The notes: generated by a model from the letters alone, not told the origin. A stretch of DNA of 64,000 nt from an uncultured Flavobacteriaceae bacterium (GCA_947497245.1 CANMFO010000002.1:1240001-1304000), one strand, 5' to 3'; counted from the stretch's first letter, positions 1 to 10,001 are shown. Numbers and translations: made by a program.

Positions 1-1
1 G

Positions 2-1048
2 GAAAGCGGGGCACAGTACGTCCTGAACGACGTTAGCAATGACTATGAGGTCAACGACCTGATCAACGGCGATTTCGTCAATGACCCTGGTCTCACCAAT
101 GTTTTTGAATACGACCAGAAAGTACTCGGACTGTACAGTACAGGTGCTTACGAAGGTCAAAAATGGGGTGTTAAGGCAGGCTTAAGATTGGAACAGACCG
201 ATTTGAACACCTTGCTTGCCAATACGGGCCAGGTGAACGACCAAAACTATACCAACCTTTTCCCAAGCCTTCACTCCTCCTATAAATTTACGGACAAAGT
301 ATCGGTCCAGGCGGGCTATTCAAAACGGATCTATCGACCCAGGCTTTGGGATCTGAACCCGTTTTTCAATATCCGCAACAACTTTAGTATCCGCCAGGGC
401 AATCCTGAACTACTACCGGAATTCACGGATTCGTATGAGGTGACCAGCATTTTCTTTATCGGCAAAACCTCATTGAATCTTGGGGTCTACCATCGGTACA
501 CCACGGATGTCATAGAACGGGTGTCGACCTTTGTGAACAACGTGACCACGACAAAACCTTTGAACATTGGCACAAACAGGGCCACCGGCATCGAGTTCAA
601 CAGCAAGTACAGTCCGGCCAGATGGTTGACGCTCAACGCGGATCTTAACTACAACCAATTTGCCCGGGACGGTATCTTCGAATCGCTTGTTTTCGATTTC
701 AATGGGAACCGATGGTCCTCCAAGTTGATGGCAAAAGTGAAGTTTCCCGCAGATGTCGATTTCGAGGCCACAGGAAACTATCGATCGGGCTATAAAACGG
801 TCCAAGGCGATGTGAGCGAGAATCTTTTCTTGGATTTGGGAGTTCGAAAGAAGGTCTTTAAGGGAAAAGGGGTGTTGAATTTAAGTGTACGGGACGCATT
901 TGCCTCCAGAATAGGTGAAAACCAGATCGCACAGGCCGATTTTGAAATCTACAACCGCCGCCAAAGGGGACGTTTCGTGGCCTTCGGGTTCAGCTACGGC
1001 TTTGGAAAAGGGGAAGCCATGCAGTACTCCGGGGCGAGAAGAAGGTAG
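2..1048 (+). CDS. Outer-membrane beta-barrel / TonB-dependent receptor family protein, C-terminal part (5' end outside window)
   Basis: The reading frame is open from base 2 to a stop at 1046-1048, so this is the last 348 codons of a gene that begins upstream of the window. An internal TTG at 188 could be mistaken for a start, but the frame upstream of it encodes the same kind of barrel strands (for example the stretch translating as VLGLYSTGAYEG), so the gene is truncated by the window edge. The stretch around RPRLWDLNPFF and the following GNPELLPEFTDSYE is the typical signature of the OMP_b-brl_3 family, TonB-receptor-like barrels of Bacteroidota with a carboxypeptidase-regulatory N-terminus. 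The protein ends in alternating aromatic residues, as barrels do. The transported substrate cannot be told from this part. Confidence 0.85.
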   Translation, partial: ESGAQYVLNDVSNDYEVNDLINGDFVNDPGLTNVFEYDQKVLGLYSTGAYEGQKWGVKAGLRLEQTDLNTLLANTGQVNDQNYTNLFPSLHSSYKFTDKVSVQAGYSKRIYRPRLWDLNPFFNIRNNFSIRQGNPELLPEFTDSYEVTSIFFIGKTSLNLGVYHRYTTDVIERVSTFVNNVTTTKPLNIGTNRATGIEFNSKYSPARWLTLNADLNYNQFARDGIFESLVFDFNGNRWSSKLMAKVKFPADVDFEATGNYRSGYKTVQGDVSENLFLDLGVRKKVFKGKGVLNLSVRDAFASRIGENQIAQADFEIYNRRQRGRFVAFGFSYGFGKGEAMQYSGARRR

Positions 1049-1061
1049 ACGTACGGTTTGG

Positions 1062-2324
1062 CTATTGGACGAATCCTGAAAGCGGCTCCGTGCCCACCTC
1101 AAAATCACTACAGGAGGCATCTTCTTTTTTGACCTGAAAGCTAAAGGTGCTCCCGTGGGGCGGAGTGGATGACACGCTAATGGTTCCTCCCAGTTTTTCA
1201 ATGATCTTTTTTACGGTCGCCAAGCCGATACCGTTTCCTTGCTTTCCAAATTTATCGGTGGTGCCCAATGTCTTAAAGATTTGAAAGATGCCGTCCTGAT
1301 CCTTCGGTGCAATGCCCGGTCCGTTGTCCCTGACGTAGAACATATAGTGGTCCGGGTCTTCCGATACGCCCAGTTCAATGGCTATCGCTTCTTTATCGTT
1401 GTACTTGACCGCATTGCCGACCAGGTTGATCAAGATTTGGTTGATGGCGGTCCTGTTCATCGTGACACTTGTCAATTTGGATTTTAAGACCAGCGATAGT
1501 GGCATGTCAAAGGAAAAGAGCCCGCCAATTTCATGGCACAGTTCCTGCAGATCGATTCTCGATTTTTGTTCTTTTAAAATGGACTCACTTTTGCTGTACT
1601 CCAAAAGACCGTCAATGAGTGTTTTCAATTTTTCCGAGGCTCCCTGTATGAAGGATAACATGGTCTTGCCGTCGTCGTCCATTGCATCGGCATAGCAATC
1701 GGAAAACAATTCGGCCGTACTCGAAATATTGTTCAAGGGGGATTTAAGGTCGTGGGCGGCCACATAGGCAAATTGCTCCAGGGCGTCGTTCTTTTCGTTC
1801 AGCAGTTCCACCGATTTTTTGAGCCGTACCTGCGTTTTTCGCAGTTGAAGGAGGTTCATCACCTGCCTTGACAGCGCCTTTAGGGAATCTACTTGACTTT
1901 GGCTCAATAATTTGGGCTTGTGGTCGATAACGCACAACGTGCCCAGGGGCAGGCCTTCGTCGTTGCAAAGTGCCACCCCCGCATAGAATATGACCCTGGG
2001 TTCGCCGATGACCAGGGGATTGTCCTTGAAGCGTTCATCCGATCTGGAATCCTGGACGATGAAAACATCGTTCGCATCATTGATGGCATGGGCGCAAAAG
2101 GCGTATTCTTTGGGCGTTTCCGAAACCCCAAGGCCATAACGCGATTTGAACCATTGCCTATTGCTGTCCAACAGGCTTACCAAGGAGATGGAAGTACCAC
2201 AAATTTGGGCGGCGATCCGTGTCAGGTTGTCATAATCCTCTTCCGGAAAGGTGTCCAATATGGAATAGGAGGCCAGGGCGGCCAGACGTTCGTTTTCGCG
2301 AATGTGGTCGTTTGGAGGTATCAT
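1062..2324 (-). CDS. Soluble GAF-domain sensor histidine kinase
   Basis: A cytoplasmic two-component kinase of about 420 residues. The N-terminal 160 residues form a GAF domain of the type found in many flavobacterial kinases (motifs SILDTFPEEDYDN, FCAHAI, GVALCNDEGLPLGTLCVID). A HisKA dimerisation helix follows with the phospho-acceptor His in AYVAAHDLKSPL (about residue 191). The HATPase_c domain has the N-box (NLVGNAVKYN), G1 box (DNGPGI) and G2 box (GNGIGLATVKK). No membrane segment or signal peptide is visible, so the signal is probably intracellular. The frame is open 24 bases further upstream to a TTG, but the ATG at 2324 gives the better family N-terminus. No response regulator lies next to it, so it may be an orphan or phytochrome-like kinase. 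Confidence 0.9.
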   Translation of the reverse strand: MIPPNDHIRENERLAALASYSILDTFPEEDYDNLTRIAAQICGTSISLVSLLDSNRQWFKSRYGLGVSETPKEYAFCAHAINDANDVFIVQDSRSDERFKDNPLVIGEPRVIFYAGVALCNDEGLPLGTLCVIDHKPKLLSQSQVDSLKALSRQVMNLLQLRKTQVRLKKSVELLNEKNDALEQFAYVAAHDLKSPLNNISSTAELFSDCYADAMDDDGKTMLSFIQGASEKLKTLIDGLLEYSKSESILKEQKSRIDLQELCHEIGGLFSFDMPLSLVLKSKLTSVTMNRTAINQILINLVGNAVKYNDKEAIAIELGVSEDPDHYMFYVRDNGPGIAPKDQDGIFQIFKTLGTTDKFGKQGNGIGLATVKKIIEKLGGTISVSSTPPHGSTFSFQVKKEDASCSDFEVGTEPLSGFVQ

Positions 2325-2566
2325 GATCAGCGGCTTTTTTTGGAACAAGTAAGATTAGGATTACTTTAGAACGCAAAATCAATGGTAAAAGTATCTTGGG
2401 CACCGAAAAGTCCCGCCTATTTTGACCCTAAACAGAAAGATTTTTGCTTTTTACCACCGTAAAGAGGTGTTGGGTGTACTGCCCCCTGGTTCGGTCGGAG
2501 TCAAAAGAAAATGGCCGGCACAAGGATTGCCGACCATCTTCCAAACTAACTCAAAACTAACCAAAC

Positions 2567-4288
2567 TTACTTTCTGCCCGTCCACCATACCGGTGTGGAG
2601 TTGTTGTTCTGTCCTGCTACTTTTGCAAAATTTTCTGGATTGTCCCTTTCTTCCGAAGGGGGGTAGTACAAGCGCTCTATCCATTCAATTTTATCGCCTT
2701 GGACCGGTTTTAGCAATAGGCCGTATTCCTTCATCAACCTTCGGGCCTCGCTATAAACCTCGAACTGGTTGAAGACACTGAAGTTGGCCACTTTCTGATA
2801 AAAAATCTCCTTGATCTTTTCATCCGGCGAAAGCCCGCCGAACATAGCGGTCCTCTGGGCAACAAAATTATTGATGTACGTCTCGTCCCTGGTTACATAG
2901 TAATCATCGTTGACTTCGACCAAAGGGGGCAAGGAGCCCGCGTTGCCCGTGTTCGTTTCATTGAGGGTGTAAAAATAATCAATGGACAGGTCAAGCGATT
3001 TTTGGTATGCTTCCGCTGCACTTATGGAGACCGAGCCAGGGAAACGCAACGCTGCCTCTGCGAGCAGGAGATAGGTTTCACTCGGGGTGAATGTCGGGAA
3101 CTTGGCACTTGAATTGAGAAAGGTGACCCTATTGTATTTCGATGCCAATTGTTCATCGGCCCCCCAACCACTGTTGCTGGGAAAGTGATTGGACTCCACA
3201 ATATCGTTTGCATCCCCAGCGGGCAGATATTGCTCTAGATAGGCCTTTGCTTCCAGGCGATCGAATTCGGGCAGCGGAATGTACTTTCCTTCCGAATTGG
3301 GCTGAAAAATGGCAAACGTGCGGGGATCCACCGTGTCGTCGACCGCATCGATAGGGGTGCCCGGCACATAGTTGAAAATGTCCTCCATTATAAAACGGGG
3401 TGCCCAGAGATCCCATCCCCTTTCTTGGAAACCTCTTGGAAAGAACGTTCCGGCGCCTCCTGCGGTAAGTGTGATCTTGTTCAGTTCCTCGATACCGATG
3501 ACCTCGCTGTTTTCCGAAACATATTGCGCATTGTTGGTGGTCATTTCCTGTATGACCGCGCGCGAATATTCGGGATCGACCACGGAGAGGCGCATGGCCA
3601 TCCGCAACCTTAGTGAGTTCCCGAACTTGATCCAAAGATCCAGATCTCCGAAGTTCAGGATATCATGTGTTTCCAGGCGCGTCCTTTGAAAATCGGTCAA
3701 TTCAACCGTTTTCAGTGCCTCGGTGGCCACACCCAGTTTTTCGATGACATCTTTGTAAATAAATTCCTGGGTGTCGTATTTGGGAAAGAATATTTCCCTG
3801 TAGGCACCACTGGCCTCCGAATAGGGAACATCGTCGTAAAGATCCGTGGCGCGTTGGTAAACAAACCCTTTTACGATGTCGCCCATGTGAAAATAGACCT
3901 CGAAATCCTTTTTTTCCTCCTCGGGAAGCCCATTGAACTGCAATTGCATGGCGTTCAGGTTCTTTACCCAAGGTACGCTGGACTTGTTATAGACATCGTA
4001 ATAAAAACTTGGGCCGCTCCAATCGTCCAAGATTATCCATTTTTGGCTAGACGCCCAGAAAAAAGGATAGATGCCCAGACCGGTCGCCTTGCTTAGCTGC
4101 CTAAACTGATGAAAATAAGCTCCATAATCTGCCCTAAAGAGATGCCCTTGCTGCAAGGCCCCGGTAAAAAAAAGAGGGATATCGGGTGAAGTCTGCTTAT
4201 CGGGATTTCCGAATTTTTCTTCCAATTCATTTTCGCAGGAGGTTGCCACCAACGCGAAACATGCGAGTAAAACTATAAATCTTTTCAT
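2567..4288 (-). CDS. SusD/RagB-family outer-membrane lipoprotein (SusD-like_2 type)
   Basis: The surface-exposed partner of the adjacent SusC-type transporter; SusD proteins capture oligosaccharides or peptides and form a lid on the SusC barrel. The N-terminus is a lipoprotein signal (MKRFIVLLACFALVATSC) with the lipid-accepting Cys at residue 18. The 573 residues match the usual SusD length, and sequences such as YDDVPYSEA, LDLWIKFGNSLRLRMAMR and NQFEVYSEARRL are typical of the SusD-like_2 branch with TPR-like helices. It begins 10 bp after the stop of the SusC gene and is clearly co-transcribed with it. The glycan or peptide specificity cannot be read from sequence; the nearby sulfatase makes a sulfated substrate plausible. 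Confidence 0.93.
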   Translation of the reverse strand: MKRFIVLLACFALVATSCENELEEKFGNPDKQTSPDIPLFFTGALQQGHLFRADYGAYFHQFRQLSKATGLGIYPFFWASSQKWIILDDWSGPSFYYDVYNKSSVPWVKNLNAMQLQFNGLPEEEKKDFEVYFHMGDIVKGFVYQRATDLYDDVPYSEASGAYREIFFPKYDTQEFIYKDVIEKLGVATEALKTVELTDFQRTRLETHDILNFGDLDLWIKFGNSLRLRMAMRLSVVDPEYSRAVIQEMTTNNAQYVSENSEVIGIEELNKITLTAGGAGTFFPRGFQERGWDLWAPRFIMEDIFNYVPGTPIDAVDDTVDPRTFAIFQPNSEGKYIPLPEFDRLEAKAYLEQYLPAGDANDIVESNHFPSNSGWGADEQLASKYNRVTFLNSSAKFPTFTPSETYLLLAEAALRFPGSVSISAAEAYQKSLDLSIDYFYTLNETNTGNAGSLPPLVEVNDDYYVTRDETYINNFVAQRTAMFGGLSPDEKIKEIFYQKVANFSVFNQFEVYSEARRLMKEYGLLLKPVQGDKIEWIERLYYPPSEERDNPENFAKVAGQNNNSTPVWWTGRK

Positions 4289-4298
4289 GATATTTTTT

Positions 4299-7200
4299 TT
4301 AGAAACTTACATTAATTCCCATTCCGATACTTCTAGAAAGGGGCAATCCGTTATTTTCAACAAAGGCATTGGTCCCATCCAGGGCCTCGGGTGAAATGTT
4401 GGGGATCGCTTTGTAGATATAGGCAAGATTGTTGCCATATACAAAGACTCTCAAGGTATTGAAGCCGAAGCGGTCGGCCGCTTTCTTTGAGGCGTTCCAA
4501 CCAAGGGATACGCGCCGTAATGCGATATAATCTTTTTTGAAGATGCGGTCCTCGAAAACCTTTTGGTCCCCGTTCCAGAACTGCTGGTAGTACTGCGAGG
4601 CCGAGATGACCACGTCATTGGGTTGCCCACTATTTTCATTGACCCCATCGATTTTTACACCGTCGTGGAAAATGAAATTGTAGAAGGAGTCATCGGGCAC
4701 CGCGGCATCATGGGAACTCAGTTCGACAATATTACGATCTTGGTTCACGTAATAGGGCAGCCCACCGCTTTCTTCATCGCGATATTTTAGACTCTCGATT
4801 CCAGAGCCATTGCCCAATAGGTACATGTTGGTGTGGGAAGGCAATATGGCACCGAACTGAAAATCAAAGCCTGCATTAAGATCGAAGTTCTTGTATTGAA
4901 AGGAAGTGTTGAAACCTCCTATGATATCGGGCAATACCTTGCCCACTTTTTTCCAGTCTTGGGAGTCGATCTTAAATTCGCCCCCATCGGTAATCAGAAG
5001 GTTGCCGTTTTCGTCCCTTTCATAGGGCCGTACCGATACCTCGCCGTATTCCCCGCCGACTTCTGCGGTGATCTGGACTCCGGTACCCCCCCATAGGTTG
5101 TGCTGTTCGACACCCTTGGCCAGTTCCACGATCTTTGTTTTGTTGCCAGAAAGGCTTAACGAGGTATTCCATGAAAAGTCCTGTGTCTTTATCGGCGTGC
5201 CGCGCAACACAGCATCCCAACCTGTGTTCTGGACGTCCCCTGCGTTGACCCTGATCTGTTCCACGCCCGAAGCCCTAGGAACGGATACGGCCATTATTTG
5301 ATCGTAGGTATTGCTCTTGTAGTAGGAAAACTCAAGACCCAAACGGTTATCCTGGAACAGATTTGTCTCGATACCGACCTCAAATTCACGTTTTCGCTCC
5401 GGTTTTAAATTGGGCTGGGGAAACCCGCTTCCATCCTGTGAAAAATCCGCAGGAGGCAAAAAATTGGGTACGTCCAGATAGGGTACGTTGCCATAGGTGC
5501 CCACATCAAAGGCCAGGTTTCCGAAATAGCGCGGTCCGGGACGACCCACATCGGCCCATGAACCTCTCAGTTTCAAATAGTTGAAAGCTTCGGGCAGATC
5601 CAGGCTCTCCGAAATTACCCAAGAGGCGCTCACACCGGGATAGAAGAACTTGTTGTTCTCGGGCGGGAGGATGGACGACCAATCGTTTCTGGCCGAAATA
5701 TCCAAATAGAACTGTTCCCGAAATGAAAACTGTGCCGAGCCCAATAGGCTATAGATTACGTCGGAACCACGTTCGGAACTGAATCTGGGCCCCTCCGGAT
5801 TGGTCGTGTTCCGAAATGAAAACCAGTTTTCCACAAAAAAGGTGTTCAAAATTTCGGCACCTGTTTTCGACAGGGCATTCCGGGTCAGGGCACCACCTAC
5901 AAAACCGTTCATGCGGATAGCATCCGACAGTTGAAAATCGTAGTTCAATAGACTTTGACCGTAAAAATTGGTTATTTTTCGTTGGTTGAACGAATAGAAG
6001 CCCTGATTTGGATTGTCGCTCAACGGCCGGGTGACCTTTAGCTTTACCTCATCGTCCTGTAAGGTAAGGTCAAGACCAACTGTGGTGGTCCAATTGAGCC
6101 AGTCCGTTGCCTTGTAATCCAGGTTGAGCGATTGCAAAATGTGGTGCCTTTCCTGGGTGTTCGCATTCTGTGTCTGACCCCAAAAATACCCGGGTATTGC
6201 CCCAAGGGCCCCTATTCTACGCCCGTACTCCTCTTGGGTCGCCAAAGTATAGTATCCATTTTCATCGACCAAAAAGTCGGAATTGAGCAGCAGCTCCGGT
6301 TTGGAATCCCTTCGAATTCCATAGGTGAAAAAGTCCCGGATGTTGTACGGGGCATTGGAATTATCGGTATAGTAATAGTTGCCCGTATAACGAATTGCTA
6401 TGCGATCCGATACGTTGAGGTTCCCATTAAAGCTTATGTTGTGGTTCTGTTGATCGGAATTTCTAAAGATGCCCTTATAGTCCTTAAAGGTATAGGCTGC
6501 CCTAAAACTGCCCAGATCGCCACCATTGGAGAAGGCAATGGTATTGCTGCTCTGACTGCCGGTTGAGAAGATATCGGAAAAATTGCCCGGCTGGGAAGTG
6601 TAGGGTCTAATTTGGTCGTCCCACCACAACAGGGATCTTCCGTCCATTTTGGGCCCAAAGTTAAAGTTGGCCTGGTCCCAATAGGCTTCTTGGCCGTCTC
6701 GGAGCCTAAAACCGTCATCACTTACCTGGTCTTGATCCAATCGGGCAAAGGCCACATTTTCACCGGTACCGTAAACGTTCTGGTATTCCGGGTAGAACGC
6801 CGCCCGGTCCACGGAAAAATTGGAGCTGATTTCCACACCAAGCCCTTTTTTCTTTTTCCCGGACTTGGTACTGATCAGCACGACCCCGTTTGCCCCCAGG
6901 GAACCGTAAAGTACGGCCGCCTTTGCTCCTTTTAAGATTTCTATCGATTCTATGTCCTCTGAATTGATATCGTTGATTCCCGTGCCACGGTCCCGATTGC
7001 TTCGGGTGTTGAAACCGATACTTGTGTTTTCATCATATATCGGTATGCCATCGACAACAAAGAGGGGTCGCGTGGAAGAATCTTCGGTAAGGGCAACGGC
7101 GTTCCTTATCTTGATCACCATACCTCCCGTAGGCCCCGAAGAAGTAGACTGTACCAAAACACCTGAAGCATTGCCGTACAATGCCTGCAATGGGTTTGCC

Positions 7201-7961
7201 GGATTTCCGGTCTCGGTCAGCTGATCCGATTTGATCGACGACACCGCATAGCCCAATGACTTTTTCTCCCGTTTGATACCCAAGGCGGTGACCACCACCT
7301 CGTCCAATTTACTGGCATCCTCCAATAGTGTGACGTTTATTGTCGATTGCCCATTTATTGGAATTTCCTGGGTGGCAAAACCGATGTACGAAAAAACCAG
7401 GATGGCGGAGTCATCGGTCACGCTGATGTCATAGTTGCCTTCGAAACCGGTAGATACCCCGTTGGTCGTTTCTTTTACCACCACGTTGACCCCGGGCAAA
7501 GGTTCCCCTTCTTCATCGGTGACCGTACCGCTTACCTGAAATTGCACTTCTGGTGCGGACTGTGCCGTTGTATCGTTCGACCCGACATCGGGTATTTTTT
7601 TAACGATTATGGTGCCTTCCTCCGTAAATTCAGAGGTGAAATCTATTGGAGATAGGTATTTGTCCAATAAAATACCGGTCTTAATGACCCCTTTCTTCAG
7701 TAGAAGTTTGGGAGCGCTTTTGATCAGGTCGTGCCTATAGATAAACTTGTAGTCCGTTTGCCGGTTGATAAGCCGAAAGACCTGTTTTACGTTCAATGTC
7801 CTATCTTCTTTGATGGTGATGTACGCATTCTGCCCAAACCCCTTGCTCGGGCCGAAGGCGAATGTGACGGTACAACATAAAAGAAGAAAAGTTTTCATAG
7901 TGAGTTCTAAAAGGATTCTGGCCCAATGCCGTGGCCGTTTCCCCATAAATTTAAATTCCAT
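4299..7961 (-). CDS. SusC/RagA-family TonB-linked outer-membrane transporter with STN domain
   Basis: An outer-membrane TonB-dependent transporter that imports the ligand delivered by the SusD partner. Domains in order: a basic N-terminal extension and signal segment (KTFLLLCCTVTFAFG), an STN domain at about residues 45-115 that in this class talks to a FecR anti-sigma factor, a carboxypeptidase-D regulatory-like Ig domain at about 143-205 (GTVTDEEGEPLPGVNV), a plug domain with the VVTALGIKREKKSLGYA motif typical of SusC, and a barrel to residue 1220. The barrel contains the usual SusC features (IEILKGAKAAVLYGSLGANG). The STN domain together with the upstream FecR and ECF sigma genes indicates cell-surface signalling control. 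The start may be the first Met or the Met at about residue 22. Confidence 0.94.
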   Translation of the reverse strand: MEFKFMGKRPRHWARILLELTMKTFLLLCCTVTFAFGPSKGFGQNAYITIKEDRTLNVKQVFRLINRQTDYKFIYRHDLIKSAPKLLLKKGVIKTGILLDKYLSPIDFTSEFTEEGTIIVKKIPDVGSNDTTAQSAPEVQFQVSGTVTDEEGEPLPGVNVVVKETTNGVSTGFEGNYDISVTDDSAILVFSYIGFATQEIPINGQSTINVTLLEDASKLDEVVVTALGIKREKKSLGYAVSSIKSDQLTETGNPANPLQALYGNASGVLVQSTSSGPTGGMVIKIRNAVALTEDSSTRPLFVVDGIPIYDENTSIGFNTRSNRDRGTGINDINSEDIESIEILKGAKAAVLYGSLGANGVVLISTKSGKKKKGLGVEISSNFSVDRAAFYPEYQNVYGTGENVAFARLDQDQVSDDGFRLRDGQEAYWDQANFNFGPKMDGRSLLWWDDQIRPYTSQPGNFSDIFSTGSQSSNTIAFSNGGDLGSFRAAYTFKDYKGIFRNSDQQNHNISFNGNLNVSDRIAIRYTGNYYYTDNSNAPYNIRDFFTYGIRRDSKPELLLNSDFLVDENGYYTLATQEEYGRRIGALGAIPGYFWGQTQNANTQERHHILQSLNLDYKATDWLNWTTTVGLDLTLQDDEVKLKVTRPLSDNPNQGFYSFNQRKITNFYGQSLLNYDFQLSDAIRMNGFVGGALTRNALSKTGAEILNTFFVENWFSFRNTTNPEGPRFSSERGSDVIYSLLGSAQFSFREQFYLDISARNDWSSILPPENNKFFYPGVSASWVISESLDLPEAFNYLKLRGSWADVGRPGPRYFGNLAFDVGTYGNVPYLDVPNFLPPADFSQDGSGFPQPNLKPERKREFEVGIETNLFQDNRLGLEFSYYKSNTYDQIMAVSVPRASGVEQIRVNAGDVQNTGWDAVLRGTPIKTQDFSWNTSLSLSGNKTKIVELAKGVEQHNLWGGTGVQITAEVGGEYGEVSVRPYERDENGNLLITDGGEFKIDSQDWKKVGKVLPDIIGGFNTSFQYKNFDLNAGFDFQFGAILPSHTNMYLLGNGSGIESLKYRDEESGGLPYYVNQDRNIVELSSHDAAVPDDSFYNFIFHDGVKIDGVNENSGQPNDVVISASQYYQQFWNGDQKVFEDRIFKKDYIALRRVSLGWNASKKAADRFGFNTLRVFVYGNNLAYIYKAIPNISPEALDGTNAFVENNGLPLSRSIGMGINVSF

Positions 7962-8005
7962 AAATTTGTTTGGTTTAGTTAAACATAGTTTTAATTGATC
8001 TACTT

Positions 8006-8044
8006 GGAAAAAGGCTATTGCTGTGGAAGGTGCTAGCCTTTTCC
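8006..8044 (-). terminator. Stem-loop between fecR-like and susC-like genes
   Basis: An inverted repeat of GGAAAAAGGCTA (8006-8017) with TAGCCTTTTCC (8034-8044) lies just after the FecR stop (8051) and 45 bases before the SusC start. It can act as a terminator or attenuator, separating low-level regulator expression from SusC/SusD expression. The T-run after the stem on the minus strand is weak, so termination is only inferred. Confidence 0.5.
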
Positions 8045-8050
8045 TTTTCT

Positions 8051-9217
8051 TTATTTAATTATGATTGCTTTACCGTTGACTTTGAAAGATACCTGGCCCT
8101 CACTGGTCGCTTCAATAAGTTCCAGAATTTCCTCTACGGATTTCGTTCTTTCCAATACCCCGGTAAAAACGAACCCTTTTTGATCTGTGCTTTCGAAAAA
8201 AACCTCCGCATCGTACCATCTGGACAGGATCCTCATCATGTCGTCCAAAGGCATTTCATTGAAGGTGAACAGTCCGTCCACCCATGAGATTTCTTCCGAA
8301 ACATCGACTTCCAAGACGCTTATGGAATCGTTTTCGAAACCAATGCGCGCTTGCTGGTTCGGTTTTAGAACCTTATGTACGCTTCCTTTCTGGACATTTA
8401 CCTTTCCCTCGACCAAAGTGGTGGCTATGGCGCTTTCACCGTCATACGCCTTGATGTTGAATTTTGTTCCCAGGACGTCCACTTTCTGAAACTTGGAGTG
8501 GACAACGAACCCGGCACCCTGATGATCCGTACTGGGAGATACCTCGAAATAGGCTTCACCATAGGCCAGTTCTACTTCACGTACCTTGCCCTTACGGAAT
8601 TTTACGGGATACTTCAATTTTGAATCGGAATTCAGCCATACCCGGGTTCCATCCGCCAACTGCAGAAAAAATTGCCCTCCCCGTGGTATAGTGAGGTAAT
8701 TGTACAACAGCTCTTTCTCGATATCGCCGTTTTCATTATCGGTATGGTAGATGAGCTCTTCCCCGTTGCTGTTTACTTTTTGGGTTCGATAGTCCTTGCC
8801 TTTTTCCAAAGCCACCTGATTCCCATCCTCAAGGGTAAGAACCGCCTTATTTGAACCGGCCTCCAAGACCTTGGGGGTCGTTTTGGGCACTTCAAAAGCT
8901 TGGCCCGTATCGAACCAGGTGAAAAAAGAGAACCCGAGAAGAGCCAGGACCGAAGCGGCTATGGCCATCTTCCTTACAGTTGCCAACCTTCTCTGCCGTT
9001 TGTTCAAATTCAATCTGTGTTCAATGGATTTTTTCGCCTTGTTAACATCGTATTCTGCCATATGACATGCCGTTAGGTAATGGATTTTTACAAAGTGATT
9101 GAAAATCGGAATGTTTTCACTTTTCTTCAGCCAGGAATCCAATTGTTCCAATTCCTGTATATTCGCTTCCCTGTTCAGGAATTTTACGAGTATTTTATGG
9201 ATTTCCGATTTCTTCAT
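8051..9217 (-). CDS. FecR-family anti-sigma factor
   Basis: An inner-membrane anti-sigma factor that holds the ECF sigma factor until the STN domain of the SusC partner signals substrate binding. The N-terminal about 80 residues are a cytoplasmic helical domain (IHKILVKFLNREANIQELEQLDSWL). One membrane segment follows (MAIAASVLALLGFSFFTW), then the periplasmic FecR domain (LTIPRGGQFFLQLADGTRVWL) and a C-terminal DUF4974-type domain (FTFNEMPLDDMMRILSRWYDAEVFF). The Met at 9217 is chosen because it begins the family-typical MKKSEIHKIL; the frame is open 78 bases further upstream. The gene runs toward susC and is divergent from the ECF sigma gene, which is not the usual order. Confidence 0.93.
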   Translation of the reverse strand: MKKSEIHKILVKFLNREANIQELEQLDSWLKKSENIPIFNHFVKIHYLTACHMAEYDVNKAKKSIEHRLNLNKRQRRLATVRKMAIAASVLALLGFSFFTWFDTGQAFEVPKTTPKVLEAGSNKAVLTLEDGNQVALEKGKDYRTQKVNSNGEELIYHTDNENGDIEKELLYNYLTIPRGGQFFLQLADGTRVWLNSDSKLKYPVKFRKGKVREVELAYGEAYFEVSPSTDHQGAGFVVHSKFQKVDVLGTKFNIKAYDGESAIATTLVEGKVNVQKGSVHKVLKPNQQARIGFENDSISVLEVDVSEEISWVDGLFTFNEMPLDDMMRILSRWYDAEVFFESTDQKGFVFTGVLERTKSVEEILELIEATSEGQVSFKVNGKAIIIK

Positions 9218-9325
9218 TTTGCGGATATTACATTTATTACGTACAATATTTCGGAACCCCTCTATTAATTTGATTCTTTTTTTAATTTTGTCCAATAATT
9301 CTAAATCGCTGTAAAAATTTCGGAC

Positions 9326-9931
9326 CTGGATTTAAACTTCGCAAACGGCCTTTGGCTTGCACAACAATTGAGGGCGGGCAACAATAAGGCATACGGGTAT
9401 TTGATGGACCGTTACTATGGGCCGTTGTGCAATTATGCATATACCCTGGCCCACGACCATGAAAGTGCCGAGGACATTGTTCAGAACGTTTTCGTCAATG
9501 TTTGGATCAACCGTAAGAAGATCAATCCCGATTTTTCAATAAACAACTATTTGTACAAATCGGTCTACAATGAATTCATAGATCAATATAGAAAGAACAA
9601 GCCCGTTGTCCATTTGGAAAAGAAATACCTGGAAGCCATTGATCTGGTCGTGGAGAATAATCTTGAAGAACTCGAGGAACTGATGCAATTGGTCCGTATG
9701 GAAATCGACAATCTGCCCCCAAAATGCAAGCATATCTTTCTGCTCAACAAAAAAGAGGGACTGACACATACCGAAATATCGGAATACCTCAATGTTTCCA
9801 TCAAAACGGTGGAGGGGCACATCACAAGGGCCTTTAAGATTTTGGCACAAAAACTTGGCGAAAAGGTGAAGCCCGTACTGTTCCTGCTTTTTGATTTTCG
9901 ACTCCAGGCCGATCGGCAGCACGAGGGGTAG
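9326..9931 (+). CDS. ECF RNA polymerase sigma factor, Bacteroidetes sigma-70 family 1 type
   Basis: The sigma factor likely to drive the SusC/SusD genes. Region 2 is visible (MDRYYGPLCNYAYTLAHDH, then AEDIVQNVFVNVW) and region 4 contains the helix-turn-helix (LTHTEISEYLNVSIKTVEGH). No ATG lies near the expected N-terminus. The frame is open from 9305 and the family-like sequence ANGLWLAQQLRAGN begins well before the TTG at 9368, so the true start is probably a rare codon such as CTG at 9326 or ATT at 9317; 9326 is my choice and uncertain. About 110 bases separate it from the divergent FecR gene. It converges with the sulfatase gene downstream. Confidence 0.88.
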   Translation: MDLNFANGLWLAQQLRAGNNKAYGYLMDRYYGPLCNYAYTLAHDHESAEDIVQNVFVNVWINRKKINPDFSINNYLYKSVYNEFIDQYRKNKPVVHLEKKYLEAIDLVVENNLEELEELMQLVRMEIDNLPPKCKHIFLLNKKEGLTHTEISEYLNVSIKTVEGHITRAFKILAQKLGEKVKPVLFLLFDFRLQADRQHEG

Positions 9932-10001
9932 ATCAAAATACCCTCCCGAATGGATTCTGCAAGACCTTGAAAAGGTTTTCCCCATATCGTGGGAAATGGG
10001 G

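Noticed and set aside
188-1048. Complete 286-residue gene starting at TTG 188
   Set aside because: The frame is open upstream to the window edge with barrel-like sequence, so the gene begins before the window.
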